64,000 nt of DNA from Phyllobacterium sp. 628 (GCF_014189505.1 NZ_CP050301.1:1991501-2055500), one strand, 5' to 3'. Numbered from the stretch's first letter, positions 25,663 through 35,344 are shown. The notes: generated from the letters alone by a model not told the origin. A program made the numbers and translations.

Positions 25663-26592
25663 GGCGGCTATCTGCGCGTTGACATCAAGGGTGGCGATGA
25701 CGTTTATGGCGGCGGTCACGTTAACCAGGGTTCCGATCCACTCGGTGATGGCACATACAACTTCCAGACACGTGCGACAGTTCGTTTTGACGCCCGTTCG
25801 GAAACCGAACTCGGCACATTGCGTTCGTACATCGAAACACGTTTCAACTACACGAACGGTTCCAACAGCGGTGGCCTGATTCCTCAGGCATACATCGAAC
25901 TCGGTGGTTTCCGTATCGGTACTGCTGACGAACTCTTCGGTTCGTGGACTGGTTATGCTGGCGACGTTTTCAACGACGACGTGATCAACTATCAGTCGGG
26001 CCAGAGCAATCAGGTCAGCTACACGTTCACTGGCGGCAACGGTTTCTCAGCGATTATCGCTGCTGAACAGGGCCAGCAGATGGACAACAACTACTACAAC
26101 TACGACTACCGCATTGATGACTACATGCCACACGTTCTTGCTGGTGCAAAGTTCGAGCAGGCTTGGGGCGGTATCTCCGGTGTTGTCGGTTACGACTCAG
26201 TGGTTGAAGAATGGGCTGGTAAGGTTCGTTTGGACGTGAAGTTCACAGACACTGTTAAAGCCTTCGTTATGGGTGGATATCAGTCCAACTATGACGCCCG
26301 TGGTACCCAGCGCAACTGGTTTGGTACTTGGGAAGGTGACTGGGCTGTTTGGGGTGGTCTGTCCGCTAAAGTTTCCGACAAGGCAACTGTTAACGCACAG
26401 CTCGCTTACGAAGAAGAAGGTACATATTCTGGTACTTTGAACGTTGCTTACGAACTGGTTCCTGGCTTCACCATCACGCCAGAAATCACATACACCAAGT
26501 TTGACGGCGCTCGTAAGACATTCTCCGAAGCCAAAGTTGGCGGCAGCGACGACGCATTTGGTGCGATGATCCGCTTCCAGCGTAACTTCTAA
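25486..26592 (+). CDS. omp2b: Major outer-membrane porin, Omp2b-like
   Basis: 368 residues from the ATG at 25486, seven bases after GGAGGT. Signal peptide [20 protein letters not shown] ending GARA-AD, porin_2 barrel with an insertion near residues 200-210 ([14 protein letters not shown]) absent from the other copy, and the terminal FQRNF. Codon choice is strongly skewed to GGT, GTT, CGT, AAC and GAA, as in very highly expressed genes. This fits the main porin of the outer membrane. A strong terminator follows. Confidence 0.92.
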   Translation: MNIKSLLLGSAAALVAVTGARAADAVVVAEPEAVEYVRVCDAYGAGFFYIPGTETCLKIGGYLRVDIKGGDDVYGGGHVNQGSDPLGDGTYNFQTRATVRFDARSETELGTLRSYIETRFNYTNGSNSGGLIPQAYIELGGFRIGTADELFGSWTGYAGDVFNDDVINYQSGQSNQVSYTFTGGNGFSAIIAAEQGQQMDNNYYNYDYRIDDYMPHVLAGAKFEQAWGGISGVVGYDSVVEEWAGKVRLDVKFTDTVKAFVMGGYQSNYDARGTQRNWFGTWEGDWAVWGGLSAKVSDKATVNAQLAYEEEGTYSGTLNVAYELVPGFTITPEITYTKFDGARKTFSEAKVGGSDDAFGAMIRFQRNF

Positions 26593-26618
26593 TCCTTCTT
26601 AGGATTAGGGTGTTTAAG

Positions 26619-26649
26619 ACCCGGCAGCGCAAGCTGCCGGGTTTTTCTT
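26619..26649 (+). terminator. Terminator of the major porin gene
   Basis: ACCCGGCAGC pairs with GCTGCCGGGT around GCAA, a stable tetraloop, followed by TTTTTCTTT. A textbook Rho-independent terminator. Confidence 0.9.
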
Positions 26650-26755
26650 TATGCGATGTCATTTCATGGCGGATGATACATGCGCGTGTTGATCTTGCAG
26701 CTGACATGGGGCAAGACAACATTTGTCCAATTGTCGCCGAGGGAAATTGCCAAGC

Positions 26756-27421
26756 ATGCACATTGTCAAAAGCTGGTTCTGGCCGGGTGTGATAACCATC
26801 GCATGCCTCACGACGCTTGCAGGCTGGTTCCTTGCTGATCCTGTGGACAAACAACTGACCGAAGCGGTCAGCACGGCGCTGGAAGTGGACAATGGCTGGG
26901 CCAGTATAGAAGTTGAAGGCCGCGATCTGACGCTCAAAGGCGTGGCGCCTTCTGAAGAGGCTTTGGCCTCGGCACTCAAAATTGCTGACGATACGTTCGG
27001 CATTCGCGTGGTTGAAAACGCCGCAACGCTGCTGCCATTGGTGCAGCCTTTCAGCTTTGTCGTTACAAAGTCGGATCAGGGCATTCTTCTGTCGGGCAAT
27101 GTTCCCTATGGCGATACACGCGCCAGGCTTCTCGCTGCCGCTGAAAATGCCATGCCCGGAATTGATATTATTGATGAAATGGCTGTCGCTCGTGGTGCTC
27201 CGCAAGGTTTTTTCGATCTTGCCAATTTTGCCTTGCAGCAGGCGTCGCAACTGATTGGTGGTGAAACCAGTCTTGCAGGCGAAACCTACAGCTTGAACGG
27301 AACGGCCGCGAATGCGGCGGATTATGAATCGCTCACCTCCGCACTAAAGACACAGCTTCCCGGCAATGGTAAAGTTGGTGAGATAAATCTGACGCCTTCG
27401 CCCGTCAGCAGTGGAGGCTGA
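26756..27421 (+). CDS. Membrane-anchored BON-domain protein
   Basis: 221 residues from the ATG at 26756; a ribosome site is not obvious (GAGGGA 13 bases upstream). An N-terminal membrane helix (WPGVITIACLTTLAGWFLA) is followed by two BON-like units, one with ASIEVEGRDLTLKGVAPSEE and one with ETYSLNGTAANAADYESL, separated by a middle VTKSDQGILLSGNVPY unit. BON domains bind phospholipid or peptidoglycan-linked surfaces. The protein is probably periplasmic. A 32-residue membrane protein gene and an HhH protein gene follow on the same strand. Confidence 0.78.
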   Translation: MHIVKSWFWPGVITIACLTTLAGWFLADPVDKQLTEAVSTALEVDNGWASIEVEGRDLTLKGVAPSEEALASALKIADDTFGIRVVENAATLLPLVQPFSFVVTKSDQGILLSGNVPYGDTRARLLAAAENAMPGIDIIDEMAVARGAPQGFFDLANFALQQASQLIGGETSLAGETYSLNGTAANAADYESLTSALKTQLPGNGKVGEINLTPSPVSSGG

Positions 27422-27467
27422 ACCTCTTGCCCGTTTGTGACGGGCTTGGATAATGGGAGCGTGACCG

Positions 27468-27566
27468 ATGTTATACCTCGTCAGCAAACTATGGCTTTTC
27501 CTGCTGGTCGCTGCACTTGTCGGGTTTTATGTCGGCTGGTCAACCTACAGCGAGAAGCGGAACTGA
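27468..27566 (+). CDS. 32-residue single-helix membrane protein
   Basis: Small gene starting ATG after GGGAGCGTGACCG. Product MLYLVSKLWLFLLVAALVGF continuing YVGWSTYSEKRN: one membrane helix with a charged C-terminal tail. It lies 46 bases after the BON gene and 22 bases before the HhH gene, all on the plus strand, so cotranscription is likely. No known family recognised. Confidence 0.6.
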   Translation: MLYLVSKLWLFLLVAALVGFYVGWSTYSEKRN

Positions 27567-27588
27567 TCTCTGGTAAGAGGGTAAAGTC

Positions 27589-28257
27589 ATGATTATCTTT
27601 CTCGTTCAATCCTTTTTGCTTATTGCGGCCGCCTTTGTCATCGGCGCAGTTTTAGGGCGTGTTTTCAAAGGTTTGTCGCCTAAAACTGATTCTGCTTCAG
27701 AAGAATCGACGCGCGCGGCGGATGCACGCCTTGCCGCTGCTGTTGCAACGCCGGCCAATGATGATGTGAGCAAGCCGGCACAAGCCGTTACGCCGATACC
27801 GCCAGCCGAGCCTGTGCCCGCAATAGCGGCGGCAAAAGTGAATGGTGTTGATGGAAAACGTGCAGAACCGGCTGAAAAGACCAAATCTCCGGCAAGAAAA
27901 ACGGCGGCGAAATCGTCTACGGGCACCGTATCCAAGGCAGATGAAGATACCCAGAATCGCCCCACCACATTGAAAAATGCCCGGCGGGGAAAACCGGACC
28001 ATTTATCGGATATCGAGGGTATCGGAAATGTTATTGAATCAAAGCTTTTTGGCCTTGGCGTCTTTCATTTCGATCAGATAGCCGCTTGGGACGCTGATCA
28101 GGCGGCATGGATCAGCCGGGAAATCGGTTTTCCAGGACGGGCTTATCGCGAAAACTGGATGAAGCAGGCTACGGCCTTGGCAAAACCTGCACCCGATGCG
28201 GCCGAGAAAACAAAGCCGGCGACCAAACCTGTCGTGAAAAGGCCCCGGAAAAGTTAA
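27589..28257 (+). CDS. Membrane-anchored protein with C-terminal helix-hairpin-helix domain
   Basis: 222 residues. N-terminal membrane helix (MIIFLVQSFLLIAAAFVIGA), a long low-complexity A/P/K linker (about 30-135), then a domain with HLSDIEGIGNVIESKLFGLG and FHFDQIAAWDADQAAWISRE, followed by a basic tail. The domain matches the HhH unit seen fused to NADH dehydrogenase subunits and in COG3743 (sometimes called 5' DNA nuclease-like). Whether it binds DNA or a protein partner is unknown. Overlaps the convergent hydrolase gene by four bases. Confidence 0.8.
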   Translation: MIIFLVQSFLLIAAAFVIGAVLGRVFKGLSPKTDSASEESTRAADARLAAAVATPANDDVSKPAQAVTPIPPAEPVPAIAAAKVNGVDGKRAEPAEKTKSPARKTAAKSSTGTVSKADEDTQNRPTTLKNARRGKPDHLSDIEGIGNVIESKLFGLGVFHFDQIAAWDADQAAWISREIGFPGRAYRENWMKQATALAKPAPDAAEKTKPATKPVVKRPRKS

Positions 28258-29144
28258 GCGGTCCGGATATCCGCGCCTTCGGCAAAGGCTGCGATCAGAT
28301 CTGGCAAGCGCCCCGTTTCCACAAGCGGGGCGTGGCCTTGTCCGGCAACATTGAACACTTGCAAGGCGCTGTGCCGCCGGGCCATTCCATCGACGGTTTC
28401 CTGTGCCAGCAGTTTGGTGTTTTCCCCGCGGATAACCAGAAGCGGCAAATCCTTCAACAAATCAAATTGCACCCAAAGATCCGGCAGCTTCTGGCTGAAA
28501 TCGACATTTTCCATGGTTTTCAAAAGATTTGGATCGTAATCCGACAGGATGGTGCCATTGTCTTCGCGATAGATGGCGCGGGCAAACCGGTCCCAATCTT
28601 CATTGGTCAAAGCAGGGAAGGCCGGGCCGTGAACCGAGCGCTGCAGTTCAGCTGCATCTGCCCAGTTCCGAGGTTGCTTCGCGCCCTTCAGGTAACTGCC
28701 AATCTGCTGCAATCCTTCGACGGCGATCTCTGGTCCAATATCGTTGAATATGACACCGGCCAGTACATGCGGCGCTATGGCTGCTAGAATATGCGTGATC
28801 AGTCCACCGCGTGATGTTCCGAGAAAGATAGCCCGTGCAATCTGGAGGTGGGCGAGCCCCGCAAGCACATCGCCTGCTTCGATGCCGATATTATAATGTG
28901 ACCAGTCAGGATCATAATCGGATTGGCCACGGCCGCGATAATCGAAGGTAATGACCCGGCGTGGTGTTTGCGGGTGCTGGGATAAAAACACCGCCAGTTC
29001 ATGAAAATCCCGGCTGTTGCGGGTAAGCCCAGGCAGGCAGATAACCGGCAAATTATCTGTTTTTACATCAGGTTCGTACAGCCGCCCGTAAAGATGCAAG
29101 CCATCGGAAGCGTCAAAACGAATCTCGCGAAATGAATCGGCCAA
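28254..29144 (-). CDS. Alpha/beta hydrolase
   Basis: 296 residues. The nucleophile is S111 in the elbow LGTSRGG, the oxyanion region is ICLPGLTRNSRDF, and the catalytic His is in VAGQGHAPLVE near the C-terminus; the DYRGRGQSDYD stretch is typical of epoxide hydrolase/esterase-like members. Substrate unknown. It starts 22 bases before the lytic transglycosylase gene ends, same strand, and may be cotranscribed with it. Confidence 0.82.
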   Translation of the reverse strand: MADSFREIRFDASDGLHLYGRLYEPDVKTDNLPVICLPGLTRNSRDFHELAVFLSQHPQTPRRVITFDYRGRGQSDYDPDWSHYNIGIEAGDVLAGLAHLQIARAIFLGTSRGGLITHILAAIAPHVLAGVIFNDIGPEIAVEGLQQIGSYLKGAKQPRNWADAAELQRSVHGPAFPALTNEDWDRFARAIYREDNGTILSDYDPNLLKTMENVDFSQKLPDLWVQFDLLKDLPLLVIRGENTKLLAQETVDGMARRHSALQVFNVAGQGHAPLVETGRLPDLIAAFAEGADIRTA

Positions 29145-29166
29145 TCTAAAGTCCTGTTGCTGGGAG

Positions 29167-31257
29167 TTAGCGCCTTCCGGCGGTCAGATCGCTTTCAATC
29201 TGCGCCTTGCCGTAAAGCCGGGATTTGTAGACTTCGTAGTTTTCCATCACCCGCTGCACATAGTTGCGCGTTTCCGTGTAGGGAATGCGTTCGATCCAGT
29301 CGACAACTTCGTCGACAGATTTGCCACGCGGGTCGCCATAACGGGAGACCCATTCATTAGCGCGGCTGGGCCCGGCATTATAACCGGCGAAGGTAAGGAC
29401 GTAGGAACCGTCAAACTTGGCAATCTGCTCGCCAAGGAAGCGGGCTCCGAGTGTCGCGTTGTAAGCCGCGTCGCCCGTCAGCCTGTCCTGCGAATAGGAA
29501 ATGCCAGCACGCTTGGCAACATCCTTCGCAGTGCCCGGCAGCAACTGCAGCAAGCCGCGCGCGCCGGCGCTGGAAACGGCACCAACGTTGAACTCGCTTT
29601 CCTGCCGCGCAATGGCATAGGCGAGGGCCGCACCGGAGCCGGAAATATTCGCATTGTCCGGAATGGCACCGATCGGATGTGAGAGCGCCCCGACATCAAT
29701 GCCGCGCTGGGCGGCAGTCTTGCCGACGCGCAAGGCCATAAAGTGGTTGCTCTTGCGCTCTGCCATCACAGCCAGAAGTGCAAGTTCGCCCGGACTGTCG
29801 AGTTCCTGGCTGAGGCTGGCATAGAGAACAGCGGCGCGCGGCGCGTAACCGGTATCTTCCAGTCGCTGAATAGCGCGCACAGCTTCACGCTGCGAAAATC
29901 TGGCGCGATCCGCATCGCTCGGGCGCGGGTAGGGCAGTTGCAGCGCAGCTTGTCCAAGCTTTGCTGCGGCCAACTGGCCATAGAATGTCGTGCCATAGCG
30001 TGCTGCGCGGTTATAATAGTCGCGCGCATTGCCCCCGGCGCCCGCTTCTGCCGAACGGCCAAGCCAGTAACAGGCGCGTGAAGCCGACATCGGACGCGAT
30101 GAAATTTCTGCAATACGGGCAAAATGCTTTTGGGCGGTCTGCGGGTCTTTCAACGCACGCAGTGCGTACCAGCCGGCATGAAATTCTGCTTCGGCAGCCA
30201 CAGCGGGCGTTTCCGCGCTATGCGTGGCCGCGATCTTGTAGGCACGTTTGGCATCGCCAATATCGAGCAGTTCGCGCGACAGCACGCGCCGCTCCACCCA
30301 CCATGCATCTGGGTCGATTAGAGATGCGGCATCGCGCGGTGCTGTCGCCATCACGTCTGCAGCTTCCTTGAAGCGCTCGGCACGGCGCAAATACTGCGCC
30401 TTGGCGAAGATATAGGCGGGGTTTGACTGCCATGTGCCATTGATGGCAGCCAGTTTCTTGGCGGCATCCGGCGACTTTTGCAGCACGGCAGCAAAGGCAT
30501 CATACAGCGATTCGGCATTGGCGAGCTTGGCAACGCGGCCGGCAGACTTTGCCTTGCCTTCGTAAAGCATGGTCAGCATACGAACGAGGTGGTCTTCGCG
30601 CGGAATAACCTGAGCAAATTCCTTCAGGATCGCAGCTTCCTGCGCATCATCCAGCTTCTTCGTTCGCCAGAAAGGCCCGAGGACCTGACGCGCACGGGCC
30701 ATATTGCCGGTCGCAACAAAGGCTCTGGCAAGAATGATTGTGCCTTCGGCGGTTTGTGGCGGTGTCCCACCAAACGCATTGATTACGGTGGCGGGAGCTG
30801 GGTTTTCTTTGAAAAGTGCCCGCTCCGAATTGCTGCGGAATGTTGCCATACCCGGCCAGCCCGGCAGTTCTGCAGCAGCATGGGCAATTTCCGAGCTGGG
30901 AACACCAGGTGCATTGGATAGTCCAATGGCCCATGTCAGAATATGGCGGTCCAGAGCATCGGCAGGCAGCCCATTGCGGATGCCAAGCGCACGCTGCACA
31001 TCACCGCTGGATAGGGCATCGAGCCCGGTTTTCAGGCTGCCGGCAATTGCTGATGGTTTTGACGGCTGAGCAATACCGGAAGTCGTTACCGGATCCGGGC
31101 GTGCCAGAATCTTCGCTGCGGGGCTGCTGCGTGTCTGCGTGGGTGCGAATGGTTTCAGTGTTGGTACTGGCGGCGTTGAATTTTGGGCAAGCGCAACCGT
31201 CGTCATAAGCAAAGATGACGCGAGAAGAACATGACGCAAAACAGAAGTTCTCAGCAT
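29167..31257 (-). CDS. slt: Soluble lytic murein transglycosylase
   Basis: 696 residues. Signal peptide (LRHVLLASSLLMTTVALA-Q), a long alpha-helical superhelix (about 100-540) and a C-terminal SLT domain with the catalytic E553 in RQESEFN, then SSAGARGLLQLLPGTAK and AGYNAGPSRANEWV. It cleaves the MurNAc-GlcNAc bond of peptidoglycan to give 1,6-anhydro products in cell wall turnover. Periplasmic. Length and layout agree with E. coli Slt70. Confidence 0.92.
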   Translation of the reverse strand: MLRTSVLRHVLLASSLLMTTVALAQNSTPPVPTLKPFAPTQTRSSPAAKILARPDPVTTSGIAQPSKPSAIAGSLKTGLDALSSGDVQRALGIRNGLPADALDRHILTWAIGLSNAPGVPSSEIAHAAAELPGWPGMATFRSNSERALFKENPAPATVINAFGGTPPQTAEGTIILARAFVATGNMARARQVLGPFWRTKKLDDAQEAAILKEFAQVIPREDHLVRMLTMLYEGKAKSAGRVAKLANAESLYDAFAAVLQKSPDAAKKLAAINGTWQSNPAYIFAKAQYLRRAERFKEAADVMATAPRDAASLIDPDAWWVERRVLSRELLDIGDAKRAYKIAATHSAETPAVAAEAEFHAGWYALRALKDPQTAQKHFARIAEISSRPMSASRACYWLGRSAEAGAGGNARDYYNRAARYGTTFYGQLAAAKLGQAALQLPYPRPSDADRARFSQREAVRAIQRLEDTGYAPRAAVLYASLSQELDSPGELALLAVMAERKSNHFMALRVGKTAAQRGIDVGALSHPIGAIPDNANISGSGAALAYAIARQESEFNVGAVSSAGARGLLQLLPGTAKDVAKRAGISYSQDRLTGDAAYNATLGARFLGEQIAKFDGSYVLTFAGYNAGPSRANEWVSRYGDPRGKSVDEVVDWIERIPYTETRNYVQRVMENYEVYKSRLYGKAQIESDLTAGRR

Positions 31258-31525
31258 ACAGTAACCAATTTATTCGAAAGGGATCACACCACAGCCCCGG
31301 CGATCCAGAACTGTTGGATCAGATAATAATGGCGGACGTGTGAAGGCACTCTTAACGAAAGGTTATCATGACCTGTTGCTTTTGAGCGAAACATCAATTG
31401 CTTTGCTGATTTTCATCAAGGAAATCATCTTGCCCGGCGAAGCATGGCCGACTATGGTGCGCCACCTTATGATCGGCACCATACTGGTTCGCTCATGATT
31501 TAATCTTGTTTCCTTGGAGTTCACT

Positions 31526-32407
31526 ATGCTGAAAGGCTCAATCACCGCTCTCGTCACGCCATTCGACCAAAACGGGTCGTTTGACGAGAAAGCCTTTCGT
31601 GCGTTCCTGAACTGGCAGACTGCCGAAGGCACAAACGGTTTCGTTCCTGTTGGCACTACCGGCGAATCGCCGACCCTCTCGCATGCCGAACACAAGCGTG
31701 TCGTCGAAGTTTGCATCGAGGAGGCCAAGGGCAAGGTTCCGGTTATCGCCGGTGCCGGTTCTAACAACACCCGCGAGGCTATCGAGCTGGCAGAGCATGC
31801 TGAAAAGGCAGGCGCTGACGCTATCCTCGTTGTGACGCCCTATTACAACAAGCCGAACCAGCGTGGCCTTTACGCCCATTACAAGGCTGTCGCCGAAGCT
31901 GTTTCGCTGCCGATCATCATCTATAACATTCCGGGCCGTTCTGTCATCGACATGACGCCGGAGACGATGGGACAGCTCGCTAACGATTTCAAGAATATTG
32001 CTGGCGTCAAGGATGCGACCGGCAAGATCGAGCGTGTTTCGGAACAGCGCATCACCTGTGGACATGATTTCATCCAGCTCTCGGGCGAAGACGCAACTGC
32101 GCTTGGTTTCAATGCTCATGGCGGCGTCGGTTGCATTTCCGTAACCTCCAACATCGCACCGCGTCTTTGTGCGGAATTCCAGGCTGCAACGCTTCGTGGT
32201 GATTATCCCGCTGCGCTGAAGATTCAGGATCGCTTGATGCCGCTCCACAAGGCACTGTTTATCGAGCCAAATCCGACAGGCCCGAAATACGCCCTCGCCA
32301 AGCTCGGTAAGATGAACAATTCGCTTCGTTCCCCGCTCGTCCCGATTGAAGCCGCAACGGCGGACCGTATCGATCAGGCGATGAAACATGCGGGGCTGAT
32401 CAACTGA
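31526..32407 (+). CDS. dapA: 4-hydroxy-tetrahydrodipicolinate synthase
   Basis: 293 residues from the ATG at 31526, after TTGGAGTTCACT. Catalytic residues are all present: Schiff-base K162 in GVKDATG, Y133 in IIYNIPGR, R138 and T45 in GTTGES. It condenses pyruvate with aspartate semialdehyde, the first step of the diaminopimelate/lysine branch. smpB follows 31 bases downstream on the same strand. Confidence 0.96.
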   Translation: MLKGSITALVTPFDQNGSFDEKAFRAFLNWQTAEGTNGFVPVGTTGESPTLSHAEHKRVVEVCIEEAKGKVPVIAGAGSNNTREAIELAEHAEKAGADAILVVTPYYNKPNQRGLYAHYKAVAEAVSLPIIIYNIPGRSVIDMTPETMGQLANDFKNIAGVKDATGKIERVSEQRITCGHDFIQLSGEDATALGFNAHGGVGCISVTSNIAPRLCAEFQAATLRGDYPAALKIQDRLMPLHKALFIEPNPTGPKYALAKLGKMNNSLRSPLVPIEAATADRIDQAMKHAGLIN

Positions 32408-32438
32408 AAAATCAGTTGGAAAGCACTATATAATCCTG

Positions 32439-32927
32439 ATGAACAAGCCCAAAGCTGCCAAAAGACCCATAACGGTTAGCAAGATTATTGCTGAGAACCG
32501 TCGAGCGCGCTTCAATTTCGAGATTCTCGACACGCTGGAGGCTGGCATTGTGCTGGAAGGGACGGAAGTGAAGTCCTTGCGCATCAACCAGTCAAACATA
32601 GCCGAAAGCTATGCCAGCCTCGAGAATGGCGAGTTCTGGCTGATCAATTCCTATATTCCGGAATATCTGCAGGCCAACCGTTTCAACCATGCACCACGGC
32701 GCCATCGCAAACTTCTGGTCAGCAAACGTGAAATGGCACGGTTGGGCCAGTCGGTTGACCGTGAAGGCATGACCGTCGTCCCGCTCAAGCTCTATTTCAA
32801 TGACAAGGGCAAGGCGAAGCTCGAACTCGCCGTTGCACGCGGCAAGAAGCTGCATGACAAGCGCGAGACGGAAAAGCAGCGCGACTGGAACCGTGAAAAA
32901 TCTCGCCTGCTGCGCGACCGCGGTTAA
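32439..32927 (+). CDS. smpB: SsrA-binding protein SmpB
   Basis: 162 residues. Conserved [20 protein letters not shown] and [15 protein letters not shown] at the N-terminus, [10 protein letters not shown] in the middle and the basic C-terminal tail [20 protein letters not shown] that enters the ribosome. Partner of tmRNA in rescue of stalled ribosomes. No tmRNA gene lies in this window. Confidence 0.95.
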   Translation: MNKPKAAKRPITVSKIIAENRRARFNFEILDTLEAGIVLEGTEVKSLRINQSNIAESYASLENGEFWLINSYIPEYLQANRFNHAPRRHRKLLVSKREMARLGQSVDREGMTVVPLKLYFNDKGKAKLELAVARGKKLHDKRETEKQRDWNREKSRLLRDRG

Positions 32928-32946
32928 GTTCAAATGTTGCCGCTCT

Positions 32947-33124
32947 ATCTCCCCCTTGCGGGGGAGAAAGCGATTTCAGCATCTTAGCCTCTTAGCTAAG
33001 TGCTAGAAATCGCCAGAGAGGGGATAATTTTTGATAACATGTAAATCCCCTCTCTTGGATTTTCTAAGGATTTAGCAAAAAGGCTAAATCCAAGAAAATC
33101 CTTTCTCTCCCGCAAGGGGAGAGA
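32947..33124. repeat. Complex palindromic repeat element
   Basis: A 178-base element whose ends are imperfect inverted repeats (CTCCCCCTTGCGGGGGAG and CTCTCCCGCAAGGGGAGAG), each itself a hairpin. Inside are a hairpin CCAGAGAGGGGAT/ATCCCCTCTCTTGG (33013-33058) and another GGATTTAGC-AAAAA-GCTAAATCC (33068-33091). It lies between convergent smpB and the uracil-DNA glycosylase gene and probably ends both transcripts. The form is that of an intergenic palindromic repeat. Confidence 0.75.
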
Positions 33125-33179
33125 TCATCAGTGCCAAGCTCACCATAAGGGAGATTAGCGCGGTGGGAGAGCGTCTCTT

Positions 33180-33831
33180 TTAAGCTAACGAATCCAGATA
33201 CTTGCGCACCTCGGCAAACACGCTCTTGAACATCGCCTCGGTCAAACGCCCGGTATTCGTGTTGTAGCGTGAGCAATGATAGCTGGAAAAAATCCGGATA
33301 TTGCCGACATCCGACTGGCCACCATGGCTGAACGGGTGCTTGGCCACGGGTTGTTTCAGGGCGCGCACCGCCGATTGATGCGCGATCGTTCCCAGCGTCA
33401 CGATGGCGTGCAGGTTTTTGAACTGCTGCATTGTGGGCGTCAGAAACTGCCTGCAATTGTTGATCTCGGCACCAACCGGTTTGTTTTCCGGTGGCACACA
33501 GCGCACCGCATTGGTGATAGCGGTATTGAGCAATTCCAGCCCGTCATCCGGACGCGCCTTGAAGCTTCCGCGCGAAAAACCGAACTCTGACAGCGTGCCG
33601 TAGAGCAGGTCACCGGCGTAATCGCCGGTGAACGGGCGTCCCGTCCGGTTGGCACCGCGCAAGCCAGGCGCCAGTCCCACAATCAATAGTTGAACTGAGT
33701 TGATTCCCGCCCGCAGGCAGAAATGTCGGCACCGGCGCATTATGCCAGGAAGGCTCCTTCACACGCCATTCGGCGATGAAATCATGCAGGCGGGGACAGA
33801 TGGGGCAATCGCGGGAGGGTTCGACACTCAT
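33180..33831 (-). pseudogene. Uracil-DNA glycosylase family gene with a frameshift
   Basis: Two overlapping minus-strand frames join to one family-5-like UDG. The N-terminal part (MSVEPSRDCPICPRLHDFIA ... WHNAPVPTFLPAGG) is in one frame and the rest (INSVQLLIVGLAPGLRGANR ... through CVPPENKPVGAEINNCR and YHCSRYNTNTGR) in another. Removing one base from the run at 33706-33708 (GGG on the coding strand) joins them as PAGGINSVQLLIVGLAPG, exactly the family pattern. The iron-sulfur cysteines C9 and C12 fall in the first part, so the shorter second frame alone would lack them. Either a real loss of function or a sequencing error. Confidence 0.85.
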
Positions 33832-33895
33832 AGGGCTTTAAAAGCATAATGCCGCACGGATTTCCATGCGGCATATCAATGCTCAGCCATGATTA

Positions 33896-34474
33896 TCAAT
33901 AGTCGACTTGTTCTTCTTCGACTTCAACCCGGCGCGGTGCACGCTCGGAAGGCTCGCGGCCGATTTCCGAACGCAACGACGTCAGATCGATGAAATGGTC
34001 GGCCTGACGGCGCAATTCATCAGAAATCATTGGTGGCTGGGTCGAGAGCGTCGAAACAACGCTGACCTTACGGCCCTTGCGCTGCAAAGCTTCAACCAGA
34101 GAGCGGAAATCTCCGTCGCCGGAGAAAATAACAAAATGGTCAACTGTGTCGGTCAACTGCATGGCGTCGACAGCAAGTTCAATGTCCATATTGCCTTTAA
34201 TCTTACGGCGTCCGGCAGAATCAGTGAATTCTTTTGCTGGCTTGGTAACGACCTTGTATCCGTTATAGTCTAGCCAATCGATCAGCGGACGAATGGAAGA
34301 GTATTCCTGGTCTTCAACAAGCGCGGTGTAGTAATACGCGCGAAGCAAATAACCCCGCTTTTGAAAAGCTGAGAGAAGCTTGCGGTAATCAATATCAAAT
34401 CCCAAAACCTTTGAGGCTGCGTAGAGATTTGCACCATCGATAAACAAGACGATCTTTTCACGTGGATCAAACAT
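33896..34474 (-). CDS. NYN-domain protein (LabA/DUF88 family)
   Basis: 192 residues from the ATG at 34474. PIN-like NYN fold with acidic residues in VLFIDGANLYAA, KGNMDIELAVDAM and VIFSGDGDFRSLVEAL, the family metal site. Such proteins are probable RNases; cellular targets in alphaproteobacteria are unknown. The C-terminal tail is acidic (EVEEEQVDY). Located 298 bases from rpoZ, divergent. Confidence 0.87.
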   Translation of the reverse strand: MFDPREKIVLFIDGANLYAASKVLGFDIDYRKLLSAFQKRGYLLRAYYYTALVEDQEYSSIRPLIDWLDYNGYKVVTKPAKEFTDSAGRRKIKGNMDIELAVDAMQLTDTVDHFVIFSGDGDFRSLVEALQRKGRKVSVVSTLSTQPPMISDELRRQADHFIDLTSLRSEIGREPSERAPRRVEVEEEQVDY

Positions 34475-34772
34475 AATAAGGTTCCATTTCAAAAAGGTGA
34501 GCTTCAATTTCAAATCAGCTTGAAGGTAATAAAGCCGGATCTGATCTTATACGAAAGTAGCATATTTACTACGTCGGGTTCGGCCAAAAGCCAATAGCTC
34601 GAAGGAAAATTAGTCTAAAATTTGGACAGGAGTGTTCAAAGTATGGTGATCGGTTTTGAAAGACACGTTGGGACATCTCGAGGAGATCGACGGCTTTTGC
34701 TTGTTTTTTCTGCGCAACCGCGTTATGTCCGGCTTAATCCGTTAATTCAGTTAAAAATGAAAGGGGCAGTCT

Positions 34773-35180
34773 ATGGCCCGCGTCACTGTTGAAGATTGCG
34801 TTGACAAGGTCGAAAACCGGTTTGAACTGGTTTTGCTCGCCAGTCACCGTGCGCGTCTGATTTCGCAAGGTGCGGCGATCACGATCGATCGCGACAATGA
34901 TAAGAACCCGGTTGTTGCGCTGCGTGAAATCGCAGACGAAACATTGTCCCCGGGTGATCTGAAGGAAGATCTGATCCACTCGCTGCAGAAGCATGTTGAA
35001 GTGGATGAGCCGGAAGCCGTTGCTGTACCGCTGGCGCAGGTCACGTCCGGTGACAGCGAAGGTGGCGAAGTTGCTGAAGCCGATGCGGACGACAATGTTT
35101 CCTTCGACAGCATGTCGGAAGAAGAATTGCTGGCTGGTATCGAGGGCTTGGTAGCTCCGGAAAAAAGCGACGACTACTAA
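34773..35180 (+). CDS. rpoZ: RNA polymerase omega subunit
   Basis: 135 residues. Conserved N-terminus [20 protein letters not shown], then [16 protein letters not shown]; the C-terminal 60 residues are acidic and variable. Omega helps assemble RNA polymerase and provides a ppGpp site in proteobacteria. Lies 164 bases upstream of rsh, the ppGpp enzyme, the usual order in Rhizobiales. A terminator lies between them. Confidence 0.95.
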   Translation: MARVTVEDCVDKVENRFELVLLASHRARLISQGAAITIDRDNDKNPVVALREIADETLSPGDLKEDLIHSLQKHVEVDEPEAVAVPLAQVTSGDSEGGEVAEADADDNVSFDSMSEEELLAGIEGLVAPEKSDDY

Positions 35181-35228
35181 GTCAAATGTCGCGCTTTCAG
35201 CGCGATTGATTGCCATTCAGGCTATTTG

Positions 35229-35262
35229 ATGCGTCGCAGCCTTTCTGCGGCGCATTATTTTT
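35229..35262 (+). terminator. Terminator between rpoZ and rsh
   Basis: ATGCGTCGCAG pairs with CTGCGGCGCAT (one G-T pair) around a short loop, followed by TATTTTT. Confidence 0.8.
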
Positions 35263-35344
35263 GCGTCTTGGTAACGCAATCACCATATATCGCGTACCAT
35301 ATATCGCCCGATAATTAGATGTTTAAGGTTGGAGGCTTTCGTCC

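Noticed and set aside
31538..32389. 283-codon frame on the minus strand
   Set aside because: Antisense to dapA, no family resemblance.
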